A stretch of DNA of 7,823 nt. Origin: Caldilinea sp. GTDB lineage: Bacteria; Chloroflexota; Anaerolineae; Caldilineales; Caldilineaceae. Below the pieces are notes generated by a model. It was not told the origin of the DNA. It was given only the letters and a program-made list of their open reading frames with translations, and did no database searches. The position numbers were made by a program, and so were the translations under genes. The stretch covers positions 1 through 7,823 of the forward strand of contig JAPLGY010000203.1 of NCBI GenBank assembly GCA_026389955.1, given 5' to 3'. The first letter of the stretch is position 1. The number at the start of each line of letters is the position of its first letter. Below, one piece after another: positions 1 through 7,823 of this stretch.

Positions 1-1
1 C

Positions 2-751
2 AAGTTCAACTTTGTCGGGCTGCGCAACTATGTGCGCATGGTGACAGACGGGGATTTTTTGTATTCGACCTACATCACGCTGGCCTACGCTGTGGTTTCG
101 ACAGCCATCGAGCTGGGGCTGGGGTTGCTGGTGGCCATGCTGCTCAACCGAGAGAGCCGGATCGCCAAAATTTTCACCCCGCTTTTGATCTTTCCCATGA
201 TCATCGCACCGGTCATCGGCACCCTGGTCTGGAAAATGATGATGCAGCCGAGCGTCGGAATCCTCAACCCGATCTTGAACCGGGTCGGGCTGCCGTCGCT
301 GGAATGGGCAGCGGTGCCCGAGACTGCGCTTTTTTCGGTGGCGCTGGTGGATATCTGGATGTTTACCCCCTTTGCGGCGCTGATGATTCTGGCCGGGCTG
401 CGTTCTTTTCCCAACGCACCGTTTGAGGCGGCGCGGGTGGATGGGGCTTCTTTCTGGTTCACATTTCGCAACCTGACCTTGCCGATGTTGAGCCCTTTCA
501 TCCTGATTATTGTGGTGTTTCGCTTCATGGATTCGCTCAAGATGTTCGACATCATCTTTGCGATGACCGAAGGGGGGCCCGGCAACACGCTGATGACCTA
601 CCAGCTGACCGCCTATCGGACCAGCATCCAGTTCCAGCGGCTCGCCGGTGGGTTGCCCTATGCCATTTTGCTGTACATCATGATCTATCTTGTGAGCATG
701 TACCTGATCAAAGCCTGGGGCCGTGCACAGCGGCGGGCTGCCGGGTACTAG
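2..751 (+). CDS. ABC sugar transporter permease, MalF/UgpA type (5' partial)
   Basis: This is an inner-membrane permease subunit of a CUT1 carbohydrate ABC importer. The frame is already open at base 2 and encodes a family-typical stretch (NFVGLRNYVRMV) before the first possible start, so the gene begins upstream of the window; the GTG at 32 is internal. The visible 249 residues contain about five hydrophobic segments (roughly 25-48, 58-80, 108-132, 163-178 and 218-238). The EAA loop that docks onto the ATPase is clear at residues 142-161 (EAARVDG followed by LP after 11 residues). The MTEGGPGNT motif at 188-196 is typical of MalF/UgpA-like proteins. The stop is TAG at 749-751. The next permease starts 15 bases later, consistent with a heterodimeric membrane channel. 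The family assignment is firm; the transported sugar or polyol cannot be deduced. Confidence 0.95.
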   Translation, partial: KFNFVGLRNYVRMVTDGDFLYSTYITLAYAVVSTAIELGLGLLVAMLLNRESRIAKIFTPLLIFPMIIAPVIGTLVWKMMMQPSVGILNPILNRVGLPSLEWAAVPETALFSVALVDIWMFTPFAALMILAGLRSFPNAPFEAARVDGASFWFTFRNLTLPMLSPFILIIVVFRFMDSLKMFDIIFAMTEGGPGNTLMTYQLTAYRTSIQFQRLAGGLPYAILLYIMIYLVSMYLIKAWGRAQRRAAGY

Positions 752-757
752 AGGGGG
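749..757 (+). promoter_or_regulatory. Shine-Dalgarno site for the second permease, fused to the upstream stop
   Basis: The sequence TAGAGGGGG begins with the stop codon of the first permease and runs straight into a purine-rich ribosome-binding site. It lies 9 bases before the ATG at 767. Placing the stop at the binding site suggests translational coupling of the two permeases. Confidence 0.6.
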
Positions 758-766
758 CGCGCATCT

Positions 767-1630
767 ATGCAGACTGAAAAAGCTCAGGGCCGATTGGCGG
801 CGGTACTCTCCGACGCATTTTTGATTCTTTACTTTTTGTTTGCGCTGTTTCCTTTGCTCTGGATGGTGCTTGTTTCCCTCAAGAGCGGGCCAGAGCTTTT
901 CACCACGCAGTTTGTGTTCACCCCGACGATCGACAATTATGTTGCGATTCTTTTCGGAGACGCGCGCGCGGCTGCCGGCGTGGTGGCCAAACAGGAGTTT
1001 CCCCGCAACTTTATGAACAGCCTGATCACCAGCAGCGGGGCTGTGCTGATCTCGTTGTTGGTGGGGGTTCCAGCCGCCTACGCGCTGGCCCGCTACAAAT
1101 TTCGTGGCAAAGAAGATCTGGCCTTCACGTTTCTTTCGTTTCGCTTTGCGCCCGAGCTGGTGGTGATTATCCCGCTTTCGGTCGTCTATCGTCAGCTGGG
1201 GCTCTACGACACCCATCTGGGCATCATGTGGGTCTATCAGCTGGTGACCTTGCCGCTGCTGATCTGGGTGTTGCGCAGTTATTTTGAGGACATCTCCCCG
1301 GATATCGAACAGGCGGCGATGATCGACGGCTATTCGTGGTGGCACGTTTTTTTCAAAATTTTGATGCCGTTGGTTCGGCCCGGCCTGGCGGCGGCTGCCT
1401 TGCTGGCCTTTATTTTTGCCTGGAACAATTTTATGTTTCCGTTGGTGCTGGGTGGTTCGAATGTCCAGACGGTGACCGTCGCCTCGCTCGGCTATATTTC
1501 GTCGGCCCAGGGCTTTTTCAACCGCATGGCTGCTGCTTCGGTGCTGGCCACCCTTCCGCAGATTCTTCTGGCGTTGAGCATTCAACGCTATCTTATCCGT
1601 GGCCTCAGCTTTGGCGCTGTGAAAGGCTGA
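767..1630 (+). CDS. ABC sugar transporter permease, MalG/UgpE type
   Basis: This is the second inner-membrane permease of the CUT1 importer, 287 residues, a normal length for MalG/UgpE. A first membrane segment is at about 15-37 (LILYFLFALFPLLWMVLVSL), followed by the usual periplasmic stretch, with further segments near 85-108, 120-142, 150-170, 205-228 and 255-275. The EAA loop is at 181-201 (EQAAMIDG, then MP after 11 residues), the contact site for the ATPase coupling helix. The protein ends with the family-typical RYLIRGLSFGAVKG. ATG 767 is chosen because it follows a purine-rich ribosome site and gives the expected short cytoplasmic N-terminus. It would pair with the upstream permease. 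The ATPase gene starts only 7 bases after its stop. Family assignment is firm, substrate unknown. Confidence 0.97.
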   Translation: MQTEKAQGRLAAVLSDAFLILYFLFALFPLLWMVLVSLKSGPELFTTQFVFTPTIDNYVAILFGDARAAAGVVAKQEFPRNFMNSLITSSGAVLISLLVGVPAAYALARYKFRGKEDLAFTFLSFRFAPELVVIIPLSVVYRQLGLYDTHLGIMWVYQLVTLPLLIWVLRSYFEDISPDIEQAAMIDGYSWWHVFFKILMPLVRPGLAAAALLAFIFAWNNFMFPLVLGGSNVQTVTVASLGYISSAQGFFNRMAAASVLATLPQILLALSIQRYLIRGLSFGAVKG

Positions 1631-1637
1631 ACACAGC

Positions 1638-2751
<1,114 letters not shown>

Positions 2752-2753
<2 letters not shown>

Positions 2754-2757
2754 AGGG
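2752..2757 (+). promoter_or_regulatory. Shine-Dalgarno site for ATPase 2, overlapping the upstream stop
   Basis: AAAGGG starts inside the TAA stop (2751-2753) of the first ATPase gene and lies 7 bases before the ATG at 2765. It supports that start and suggests coupled translation of the two ATPases. Confidence 0.6.
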
Positions 2758-2764
2758 TTCCGTC

Positions 2765-3865
2765 ATGGCTGAATTGCGCCTCGTCCATATCGATAAAACC
2801 TACAAGGGGGGGGTTGAGGCTGTCAAGGACCTCAACCTGACCGTTGCTGACGGCGAGTTTTTGGCGTTGTTGGGGCCCTCCGGCTGTGGCAAGACGTCGA
2901 CGCTGCGTATGATCGTAGGGTTGGAGGAGATTACCGGCGGCGAGATGTATATCGGCAACCGGCTGGTCAACAAATTGGCGCCAAATCACCGCAACGTGGC
3001 GTTGGCCTTCGAGACCTACGCCCTTTATCCGCCGCTGACTGTCTACGAAAATATTGCATTCAACCTGCGTGCCAAGAAGGTGCCCCCTGCCGAGATCGAC
3101 CGTCGGGTCCGTGCCGTCGCTGCGATGTTGGAGATCACCGATATTTTGAACCGAACGCCGGCAGAACTGGGCGGCGGACACAAGCAGCGGATCTCGCTGG
3201 CGCGCGCTCTGGTGCGCAACCCAGATGTCTTTTTGATGGACGAACCGTTGTCCCATCTGGATGCTGCCCAGCGTTCGCACATGCGTGTGGAGCTCAAGCG
3301 TCTGCATGCGGAGACCAAAAGTACGACGATTCTGGTCACCCACGACCAGTTGGAAGCGGTGGCGATGGCCGAGCGCATTGCCGTGATGAATTTTGGGGTG
3401 CTGCAGCAGGTAGGCACTTTCGAGGAAGTCTACAACCACCCGGTCAACGAATTTGTGGCGGGTTTTATCGGCGAGCCCCCGATGAACTTTCTGCCTTGCC
3501 GGCCCCAAAGTGAGGGGGGGCAGCTTTTTTTGATCTCTGCCGACAGCCGCTTCAGGCTGTTGGTCCCCGATCTGCTGCGCAGCCGACTGGACCGTGCAGG
3601 GATTCAGCAGGTGGATCTGGGCATTCGTCCGGTGCATATTGAGGTATTGGAGCAGCCGGGAACCGGCCCCGGTGAGGTGCAGGGGGTGGTTTCCACCTAT
3701 GAGTCGTTGGGCGAAGAAGGGCAGCTGGCGGTCTCGATTGGTGCAGCAGCGGTGCTGGTCGTGACCCCGCCCGAATTGAGCCTGCGTCGCGGGGACATAG
3801 TCCATCTGCGGCTGCGCGCCGGCCAGATCCATCTGTTTGATGCCAAAACGCAGGCAGCGTTGTAG
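2765..3865 (+). CDS. ABC transporter ATPase 2, MalK/UgpC-like with atypical Q-loop and signature
   Basis: This is the second cytoplasmic ATPase of the same importer, 366 residues. Walker A is GPSGCGKT (37-44), Walker B FLMDE (156-160, catalytic Glu160), D-loop SHLD (163-166), and H-loop His193 in LVTHDQLEA. The regulatory domain starts near 236 (GEPPMNFL) and contains GIRPVHIEV (286-294). Two positions depart from the family norm. The Q-loop has Glu83 (AFETYALYPP, codon GAG 3011-3013) in place of Gln. The signature is LGGGH (135-139) instead of LSGGQ, losing the Ser and the terminal Gln. It is clearly related to ATPase 1 along its whole length but well diverged, so this is an old duplication rather than a recent one. 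The likely arrangement is a 1:1 heterodimer under the two permeases. A homodimer or alternative use of the subunits cannot be excluded. Confidence 0.94.
   Translation: MAELRLVHIDKTYKGGVEAVKDLNLTVADGEFLALLGPSGCGKTSTLRMIVGLEEITGGEMYIGNRLVNKLAPNHRNVALAFETYALYPPLTVYENIAFNLRAKKVPPAEIDRRVRAVAAMLEITDILNRTPAELGGGHKQRISLARALVRNPDVFLMDEPLSHLDAAQRSHMRVELKRLHAETKSTTILVTHDQLEAVAMAERIAVMNFGVLQQVGTFEEVYNHPVNEFVAGFIGEPPMNFLPCRPQSEGGQLFLISADSRFRLLVPDLLRSRLDRAGIQQVDLGIRPVHIEVLEQPGTGPGEVQGVVSTYESLGEEGQLAVSIGAAAVLVVTPPELSLRRGDIVHLRLRAGQIHLFDAKTQAAL
2806..2813 (+). repeat. G8 homopolymer near the 5' end of ATPase 2
   Basis: Eight consecutive G lie at codons 14-17 of the ATPase 2 gene (Lys-Gly-Gly-Val). The reading frame is intact on both sides. 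Such tracts are prone to polymerase slippage and to sequencing error; nothing else indicates regulated switching. Confidence 0.5.
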
Positions 3866-3870
3866 GAGGG
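3863..3870 (+). promoter_or_regulatory. Shine-Dalgarno site that fixes the GTG start of kinase 1
   Basis: TAGGAGGG combines the TAG stop of ATPase 2 (3863-3865) with a strong ribosome-binding site. It lies 6 bases before the GTG at 3877. No ATG in frame fits the start of the kinase fold, so this site decides for GTG. Confidence 0.7.
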
Positions 3871-3876
3871 TGGAAG

Positions 3877-5406
3877 GTGGGTGGCGCGTATCTGTTGGGC
3901 ATCGATGCAGGCACAACGACGATCAAGAGTACGCTCTTTGATCTGACCGGCCACGAACTGGCAGGTGCAGAGCAGCAGTCGAGTCTGGTTGCCCCAGAGA
4001 CCTCCTGGGCCGAGTCGGATCTGGGGGAGGTCTGGAAGGCTGTGCAGCAGACGGTTCGTCGGACCCTGGCGCAGGCGGCTGTCGATCCGGCAGAAGTTGT
4101 TGCGGTGGGGGTGACGGGTCAGGGGGATGGCAGCTGGCTGATCGACCGTCAGGGGCGGCCGGTGCGGCCTGCGTTGCTCTGGTGTGACGGCCGCACTGCG
4201 CCACTGGTCGAGCAGCTCTGGCAGGAGGGGGTGGGGCAGGAGCTGTTTCAGATCACCGGCACGGCGCTCAACACTTGCAACCAGGCTGTACAGCTGCGGT
4301 GGCTGCTTGAACACGAGCCAGAGACGCTGCAGCGTACCGCAGCGGTGCTGCGTGCCAAAGATTGGATCTTTTTTTGCCTGACTGGTGTGGTTTGTTCGGA
4401 CACCACCGACGCCTCGCACACCTATTTTTCGGTGTACAGCCAGGCTTTGGACGAGCGAATTTTTTCGCTGTTGGGAATTGAGCCATGGCGGGCAGCCATT
4501 CCGGCGACCCCCCACCCTGCAGCCAACCAGGCCCCTTTGTCGGGGGAGGTGGCCCGGCAGGTGGGGTTGCTGCCCGGGATCCCGGTGGCGGCGGGTCCTT
4601 TTGATGTGGCAGCCTCGGCGCTGGGGGTGGGGGCAGCCTTCCCTGGAGACGCTTGTTCTGTGCTGGGCACAGCGGGTGTTCACCAGTTGATGGTCGACCG
4701 GCCTGTGCTGACGCCTGCCGACATCGGCTACAACATGTGCCATGCGCCGGAGGGGGTGCGGGTGCGGTTGCTGCCGACGATGACCAGCACGCAGAATTTG
4801 CAGTGGTTTGCCCGTGAGTTTTACGCCCCCGAGTGGGCAGAGGCCCGCCAGAAGGGGGGCAACCTCTGGGAGCAGTTGGAGCAGATCGCTCGGCAAGAAC
4901 CGTTGGGGGCACAGGGGGTCTGTTACCATCCGTACCTGGACCCGGCAGGGGAAAGGGCGCCGTTTCTCTGTTCGGCGGCCCGAGCCCAGTTCAGCGGGAT
5001 CAGCGCCTACCACACGCGGGCTACATTGCTGCGGGCGGTGTATGAGGGGGTGGCGCTTTCGGTACTCGACTGTTATGAGACGATGGGGGTGCCTGTGACT
5101 TCGCTGCGGCTGGCAGGAGGTGGTGCGCGCAGCCTGTTGTGGGCGCAGATGCTGGCAGATGGGTTGGGGGCGCCGGTGGTGGTGGCAGAAGGGACGGAGT
5201 ATGGCGCGCGCGGTGCTGTGATCAACGCCGCAGTGGCGACTGGGATCTATAGCTCCTATGCGGAGGCTGTCGCGCAGATGGTGCGGCCGGCACGCACTGT
5301 TGCGCCGACCGCAGGGCTGCGTGCGCATTACCTGGCGTTGTTGCAGATCTATCGGGCCGAGCGTGAGGCCATGATGGCAGTCTGGACAATGCGTAAAACG
5401 ATCTGA
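3877..5406 (+). CDS. FGGY-family carbohydrate kinase, erythritol/L-xylulose kinase-like
   Basis: This is a cytoplasmic ATP-dependent sugar or polyol kinase, 509 residues, the normal length for the FGGY family. The start is GTG, set by the strong ribosome site just upstream and by the phosphate-binding motif IDAGTTTIK (9-17) lying in the usual place. Further landmarks are GVTGQGDGSW (78-87), the probable catalytic base Asp243 in AGPFDVAASALGVG, a second phosphate motif GTAG (264-267, often GTS), the FGGY C-terminal signature around YLDPAGERAPF (353-363), and the nucleotide-binding LAGGGARSLLW (412-422). The GQGDG motif, TGTALNTCNQ (127-136) and KDWIFFCLTG (161-170) recall erythritol kinase EryA and the L-xylulose kinase LyxK more than xylulokinase or glycerol kinase; this rests on remembered family sequences, so the substrate is an inference. 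The TGA stop overlaps a possible ATG for the dehydrogenase (TGATG, 5404-5408). Kinase function is near certain, substrate open. Confidence 0.93.
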   Translation: MGGAYLLGIDAGTTTIKSTLFDLTGHELAGAEQQSSLVAPETSWAESDLGEVWKAVQQTVRRTLAQAAVDPAEVVAVGVTGQGDGSWLIDRQGRPVRPALLWCDGRTAPLVEQLWQEGVGQELFQITGTALNTCNQAVQLRWLLEHEPETLQRTAAVLRAKDWIFFCLTGVVCSDTTDASHTYFSVYSQALDERIFSLLGIEPWRAAIPATPHPAANQAPLSGEVARQVGLLPGIPVAAGPFDVAASALGVGAAFPGDACSVLGTAGVHQLMVDRPVLTPADIGYNMCHAPEGVRVRLLPTMTSTQNLQWFAREFYAPEWAEARQKGGNLWEQLEQIARQEPLGAQGVCYHPYLDPAGERAPFLCSAARAQFSGISAYHTRATLLRAVYEGVALSVLDCYETMGVPVTSLRLAGGGARSLLWAQMLADGLGAPVVVAEGTEYGARGAVINAAVATGIYSSYAEAVAQMVRPARTVAPTAGLRAHYLALLQIYRAEREAMMAVWTMRKTI

Positions 5407-5709
5407 TGGGGACGAGCATGTCGAAACAGCTTCGGGTCGCCGTGATCGGCGATCAATTTGTGGGCAGTGAGTTGTTTGTCGCTGCATTGGAGCGCCATCT
5501 GGCGGTGGGGGCAATCGACGTGGTTGCCCTGCAGGTGCCCTGGCCGGACACGCCGCTGCAGCACAACGATGAGGTGCAGGAATTTGTCGGCGACGAGGCT
5601 GCGGTGGCAGCGCTGGCCTGTGAGGCGGAGGTCCTGCTGACCCACGTGGCACCGGTGACTCGGCAGGTCATTGCGGGGGCGGCCCGCCTGCGCGTCATCG
5701 GCTGCTGCC

Positions 5710-5717
5710 GGGGGGGG
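5710..5717 (+). repeat. G8 homopolymer in the dehydrogenase gene
   Basis: Eight consecutive G encode part of the conserved CRGGP segment. The frame is correct on both sides, so this tract is not the cause of the downstream frameshift. Confidence 0.5.
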
Positions 5718-6380
5718 CCGGTCAATATCAACCTGGCAGCCGCCACCGAACGCGGGATTCCGGTTGTCCATGCGCCGGCGCGCAACTCGCAGGCGGTCGT
5801 TGAGTTCACCGTCGGGCTTATTCTGGCAGAATGCCGCGGGATTGCCCGGGCGCATGCGGCTCTGAGCCAGGGTATCTGGCGCGGGGATCTCTACCGGTAT
5901 GAGCGCACGGGCCGTGAACTGCGCGGGCAGACGCTGGGGTTGGTGGGGTTTGGCGCCATTGCGCAGTCTTTGGTGACTTACCTGCAGCCGTTTGGGCTGC
6001 ACATTCTGGCCTATGACCCCTATGTGTCGGCCGAGCGCTGTGCTGCGTTGGGGGTAGAGGCGGTCGATCTGCCGGTCTTGTTGGCCCGTTCTGACATTGT
6101 CAGCCTGCACGCCCGGGTAACGCCGCAGACGGTGGGCATGATGGGGGCTGCCCAGTTCGCACAGATGAAAGCGGGGGCCTATTTTATCAACACGGCACGC
6201 GGTCCTCTGGTTGACTACGCAGCGCTCTCGGCAGCGCTGCAGAGCGGCCACCTGGCCGGTGCCGGCATCCCTCCAAAAATTCGGCAGAACGGGGCCCCGA
6301 CCAGGTGGTGCGGGATGTCGCTCATTTTCTGGCAGGACGCCCGCTCGAATATTGTGCCAATGCGGCTGCGCTGGCACAGC

Positions 6381-6388
6381 GGAGGTAA
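6381..6388 (+). promoter_or_regulatory. Shine-Dalgarno site for kinase 2, fused to the original dehydrogenase stop
   Basis: GGAGGTAA is a near-perfect ribosome-binding site whose last three bases are the TAA that ends the dehydrogenase in its original (downstream) frame. GGAGG ends 9 bases before the ATG at 6395. In the frame actually entered from the dehydrogenase start, ribosomes no longer stop here. Confidence 0.75.
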
Positions 6389-6394
6389 ACGTCT

Positions 6395-7823
6395 ATGCCA
6401 GCGGAACTGCTGGTTGGGGTGGATGTCGGCACGACAGGCGCCAAGGCGATTGTCTGTGACCGCGCCGGCACCGTGCTGGCCCAGGCCGGCGTCGAATACC
6501 CGACCTTCTTTCCCCAGCCTGGCTGGGCAGAACAGGACCCGGAGGTCTGGTGGCGAGCAACCTGTGAGGTGCTGCAGCGCGTGCTGGCCGCACCTGGAGT
6601 CACTCCGCAGGCGGTTGCAGCAATCGGGGTCAGTTCGCAGGCACCCTCGCTGGTGGCTGTAGATGCTCGGGGGGTCCCGGTCTATCCAGCGTTGATCTGG
6701 ATGGACCGCCGTGCTGAGCCGCAGTGTGCCCGTTTGCGTGCGACGGTCGACGAAGAGCGCATTGCCCACCTCAACGGGGGGCGCATCGACCCCTATTTTC
6801 TTGGCCCTAAAATTCTGTGGCTGCGCGATGCGGTGCCCGACGCCTATGCGGCCTGCCATCAGCTTCTTCAGGCCAACGGCTATATTGTCCATAAGCTGGC
6901 CCAAGTCTTTTGTATGGACAGTTCTCATGTCCCGCTGTCTCTTTGTTTTGACAGTGTCCACCGCAGATGGTCGGCAGAGCTGGTGGCCGAGCTGGGGATC
7001 GACCCGGCCAAGCTGCCGGCAGTCGAGCCATGTGAGCGGGTCGTGGGGGCTGTCACGCCCCAGGCTGCTGCGGAGACCGGGTTGGCTGCAGGGACACCGG
7101 TGATCGCCGGGATGGTGGACGGCACGGCGGCCAGCATTGAAGTGGGGCTGGTCCGTCCTGGCGAGGCGGCAGAGATGACCGGGCAGTCGACGGTGCTTTT
7201 GATCTGCAGCCGGACCCCCTATCAAGGGAAAGTGCTCTTCCCGCTGGGCCACCCGATAGCAGGGCTGCATCTGGTGGTAGGCGCCATGGTGGCCACCGGC
7301 GGCGCGCTGCGCTGGTTCCGCGACCAGTTGGGGGAGAGCGAAATCGCCGAAGCCAGCCAACTGGGAGTCGACCCCTTCGAGCTGCTGAGCCAGAAGGCAG
7401 CCGAGAGTGTGCCGGGCGCCCATCGGCTGATCTTTTTGCCCTATCTCTACGGCGAGCGCTCCCCGATCTGGGACTCTGCGGCGCGCGGGGTGTTTTTTGG
7501 GCTGTCGCTGGCGACCACCAAGGGGGACCTGGTGCGGGCGATCCTGGAGGGGGCGGCCTATGGGCTGCGCCACAATGTAGAGGCTGCAGCAGAGGCTGGC
7601 TTTGTGCTGGAGACGATGGCCTGTGTGGGGGGTGGGGCACGCAGCGCGCTTTGGAACCAGATCAAGGCCGATGTGCTGGCGCGTCCGGTGACATTGCCAG
7701 CAGCTGCCTACGGCGCGCCGATGGGAGACGCGATCGTGGCGGCGGCAGGGGTGGGTCTCTACCCGTCGATCGAGGCTGCTGTGGCTGCGATGGTCAAGCC
7801 TGGGCAGAGCTACCGGCCCCAGG
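6395..7823 (+). CDS. FGGY-family carbohydrate kinase, xylulokinase-like (3' partial)
   Basis: A second FGGY sugar kinase is open from ATG 6395 to the window edge: 476 complete codons and no stop, so only roughly 20-40 residues are missing relative to the family's usual 490-520. The phosphate loop is GVDVGTTGAK at 8-17, with GVSSQAPSLV (78-87) and ALIWMDRRAE (99-108) in the substrate half. The probable catalytic Asp242 is in IAGMVDGTAA. GQST (263-266) stands where GTS-type phosphate motifs usually occur. The C-terminal signature is LPYLYGERSPIWD (348-360) and the nucleotide motif is CVGGGARSALWNQIKAD (410-426). The overall pattern, including the PGWAEQDPEVWW stretch (42-53), fits the xylulokinase branch. 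It differs clearly from the upstream kinase, so this is not a recent duplicate. A strong ribosome site and the position just after the dehydrogenase remnant place it in the same operon. Substrate is uncertain; a ketopentose or similar sugar is plausible. Confidence 0.93.
   Translation, partial: MPAELLVGVDVGTTGAKAIVCDRAGTVLAQAGVEYPTFFPQPGWAEQDPEVWWRATCEVLQRVLAAPGVTPQAVAAIGVSSQAPSLVAVDARGVPVYPALIWMDRRAEPQCARLRATVDEERIAHLNGGRIDPYFLGPKILWLRDAVPDAYAACHQLLQANGYIVHKLAQVFCMDSSHVPLSLCFDSVHRRWSAELVAELGIDPAKLPAVEPCERVVGAVTPQAAAETGLAAGTPVIAGMVDGTAASIEVGLVRPGEAAEMTGQSTVLLICSRTPYQGKVLFPLGHPIAGLHLVVGAMVATGGALRWFRDQLGESEIAEASQLGVDPFELLSQKAAESVPGAHRLIFLPYLYGERSPIWDSAARGVFFGLSLATTKGDLVRAILEGAAYGLRHNVEAAAEAGFVLETMACVGGGARSALWNQIKADVLARPVTLPAAAYGAPMGDAIVAAAGVGLYPSIEAAVAAMVKPGQSYRPQ

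Larger units (their letters stand above)
5418..6388 (+). pseudogene. D-2-hydroxyacid dehydrogenase (SerA-like), disrupted by internal deletion and frameshift
   Basis: The gene encodes an NAD-dependent D-2-hydroxyacid dehydrogenase of the SerA/phosphoglycerate dehydrogenase family. Numbered from ATG 5418, the intact part has the substrate-domain stretch RGGPVNINLAAATERGIPVV (99-118), the NAD-binding GLVGFGAIAQ (174-183, Ala replacing the third Gly), and the catalytic Arg261 in INTARGPLVD. After GHLAGAG (277-283) the sequence should continue with a DVFxxEP-like and a TPHI-like segment carrying the catalytic Glu and His. Both are absent. The expected C-terminus (NSAERGPDQVVRDVAHFLAG, then RPLEYCAN) instead appears in another frame from about 6278 and stops at TAA 6386-6388. 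Roughly 30 residues are missing, with a net loss of 3n+1 bases. As read, frame 0 runs on to 6662 as nonsense over the next gene. ATG 5418 is preferred (GGGGA 5 bases upstream); ATG 5406, overlapping the kinase stop, is the alternative. It is either a true pseudogene or an assembly error. Confidence 0.82.

Noticed and set aside
32..34. GTG as the start of the first permease
   Set aside because: The frame is open to the window edge and the residues before this codon are typical permease sequence, so the start is upstream of the window.
3521..3532. T7 run as a transcription terminator
   Set aside because: It is inside the ATPase 2 coding sequence, and no stable hairpin was seen immediately upstream.
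3697..5652. A 651-residue open frame on the minus strand opposite kinase 1
   Set aside because: It has no recognisable family motif, is rich in Pro, Arg, His and Gln as expected of the reverse complement of GC-rich coding DNA, and lies opposite a gene with clear FGGY motifs.
6270..6282. Programmed frameshifting at the A5 run in the dehydrogenase
   Set aside because: A slip would restore the frame but not the missing stretch of about 30 residues with the catalytic Glu and His, so a functional programmed shift is unlikely.
5406..6662. Dehydrogenase read as one intact 418-residue protein ending at 6662
   Set aside because: Residues after about 287 match nothing in the family, overlap kinase 2 in a wrong frame, and the true C-terminus is visible in another frame ending at 6388.

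Overview
The window is a GC-rich stretch of bacterial DNA that is almost entirely coding. All genes lie on the + strand with junctions of a few bases to 15 bases or slight overlaps, so it reads as the middle of one long carbohydrate or polyol uptake-and-catabolism operon. It enters the operon inside a gene and leaves it inside another. No promoter, terminator, regulator, RNA gene, mobile element or CRISPR array is visible. No stretch of more than about 15 bases lacks a gene. The gene style (MalFG-like permeases, two adjacent MalK-like ATPases, FGGY kinases with a hydroxyacid dehydrogenase) is familiar from Chloroflexota such as the Caldilinea group and from some Alphaproteobacteria. The taxon is only a weak inference.

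Layout: (1) positions 2-751, a permease missing its 5' end; (2) 767-1630, a second permease; (3) 1638-2753 and 2765-3865, two related but clearly different ABC ATPases; (4) 3877-5406, an FGGY kinase resembling erythritol/L-xylulose kinases; (5) 5418-6388, a 2-hydroxyacid dehydrogenase that is broken by an internal deletion and frameshift; (6) 6395 to the end of the window, a second, xylulokinase-like FGGY kinase cut off by the window edge. The solute-binding protein such a transporter needs is not seen and is probably upstream.

How the genes fit together: the two permeases and two ATPases would form an ABC importer of the carbohydrate uptake transporter type 1 (CUT1), with a heterodimeric ATPase motor. 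Imported polyol or sugar would be phosphorylated by one or both kinases, and the hydroxyacid dehydrogenase would have performed an NAD-linked redox step. The substrate cannot be read from the sequence; a polyol or pentose derivative is the best guess.

Most notable points: both ATPases carry Glu where the Q-loop Gln is expected; their signature motifs are degenerate in different ways, which predicts two unequal ATP sites; the dehydrogenase has lost about 30 residues, including the expected catalytic Glu and His, and its true C-terminus is found in another frame; and at four gene junctions the upstream stop codon is built into or directly abuts the next Shine-Dalgarno sequence.
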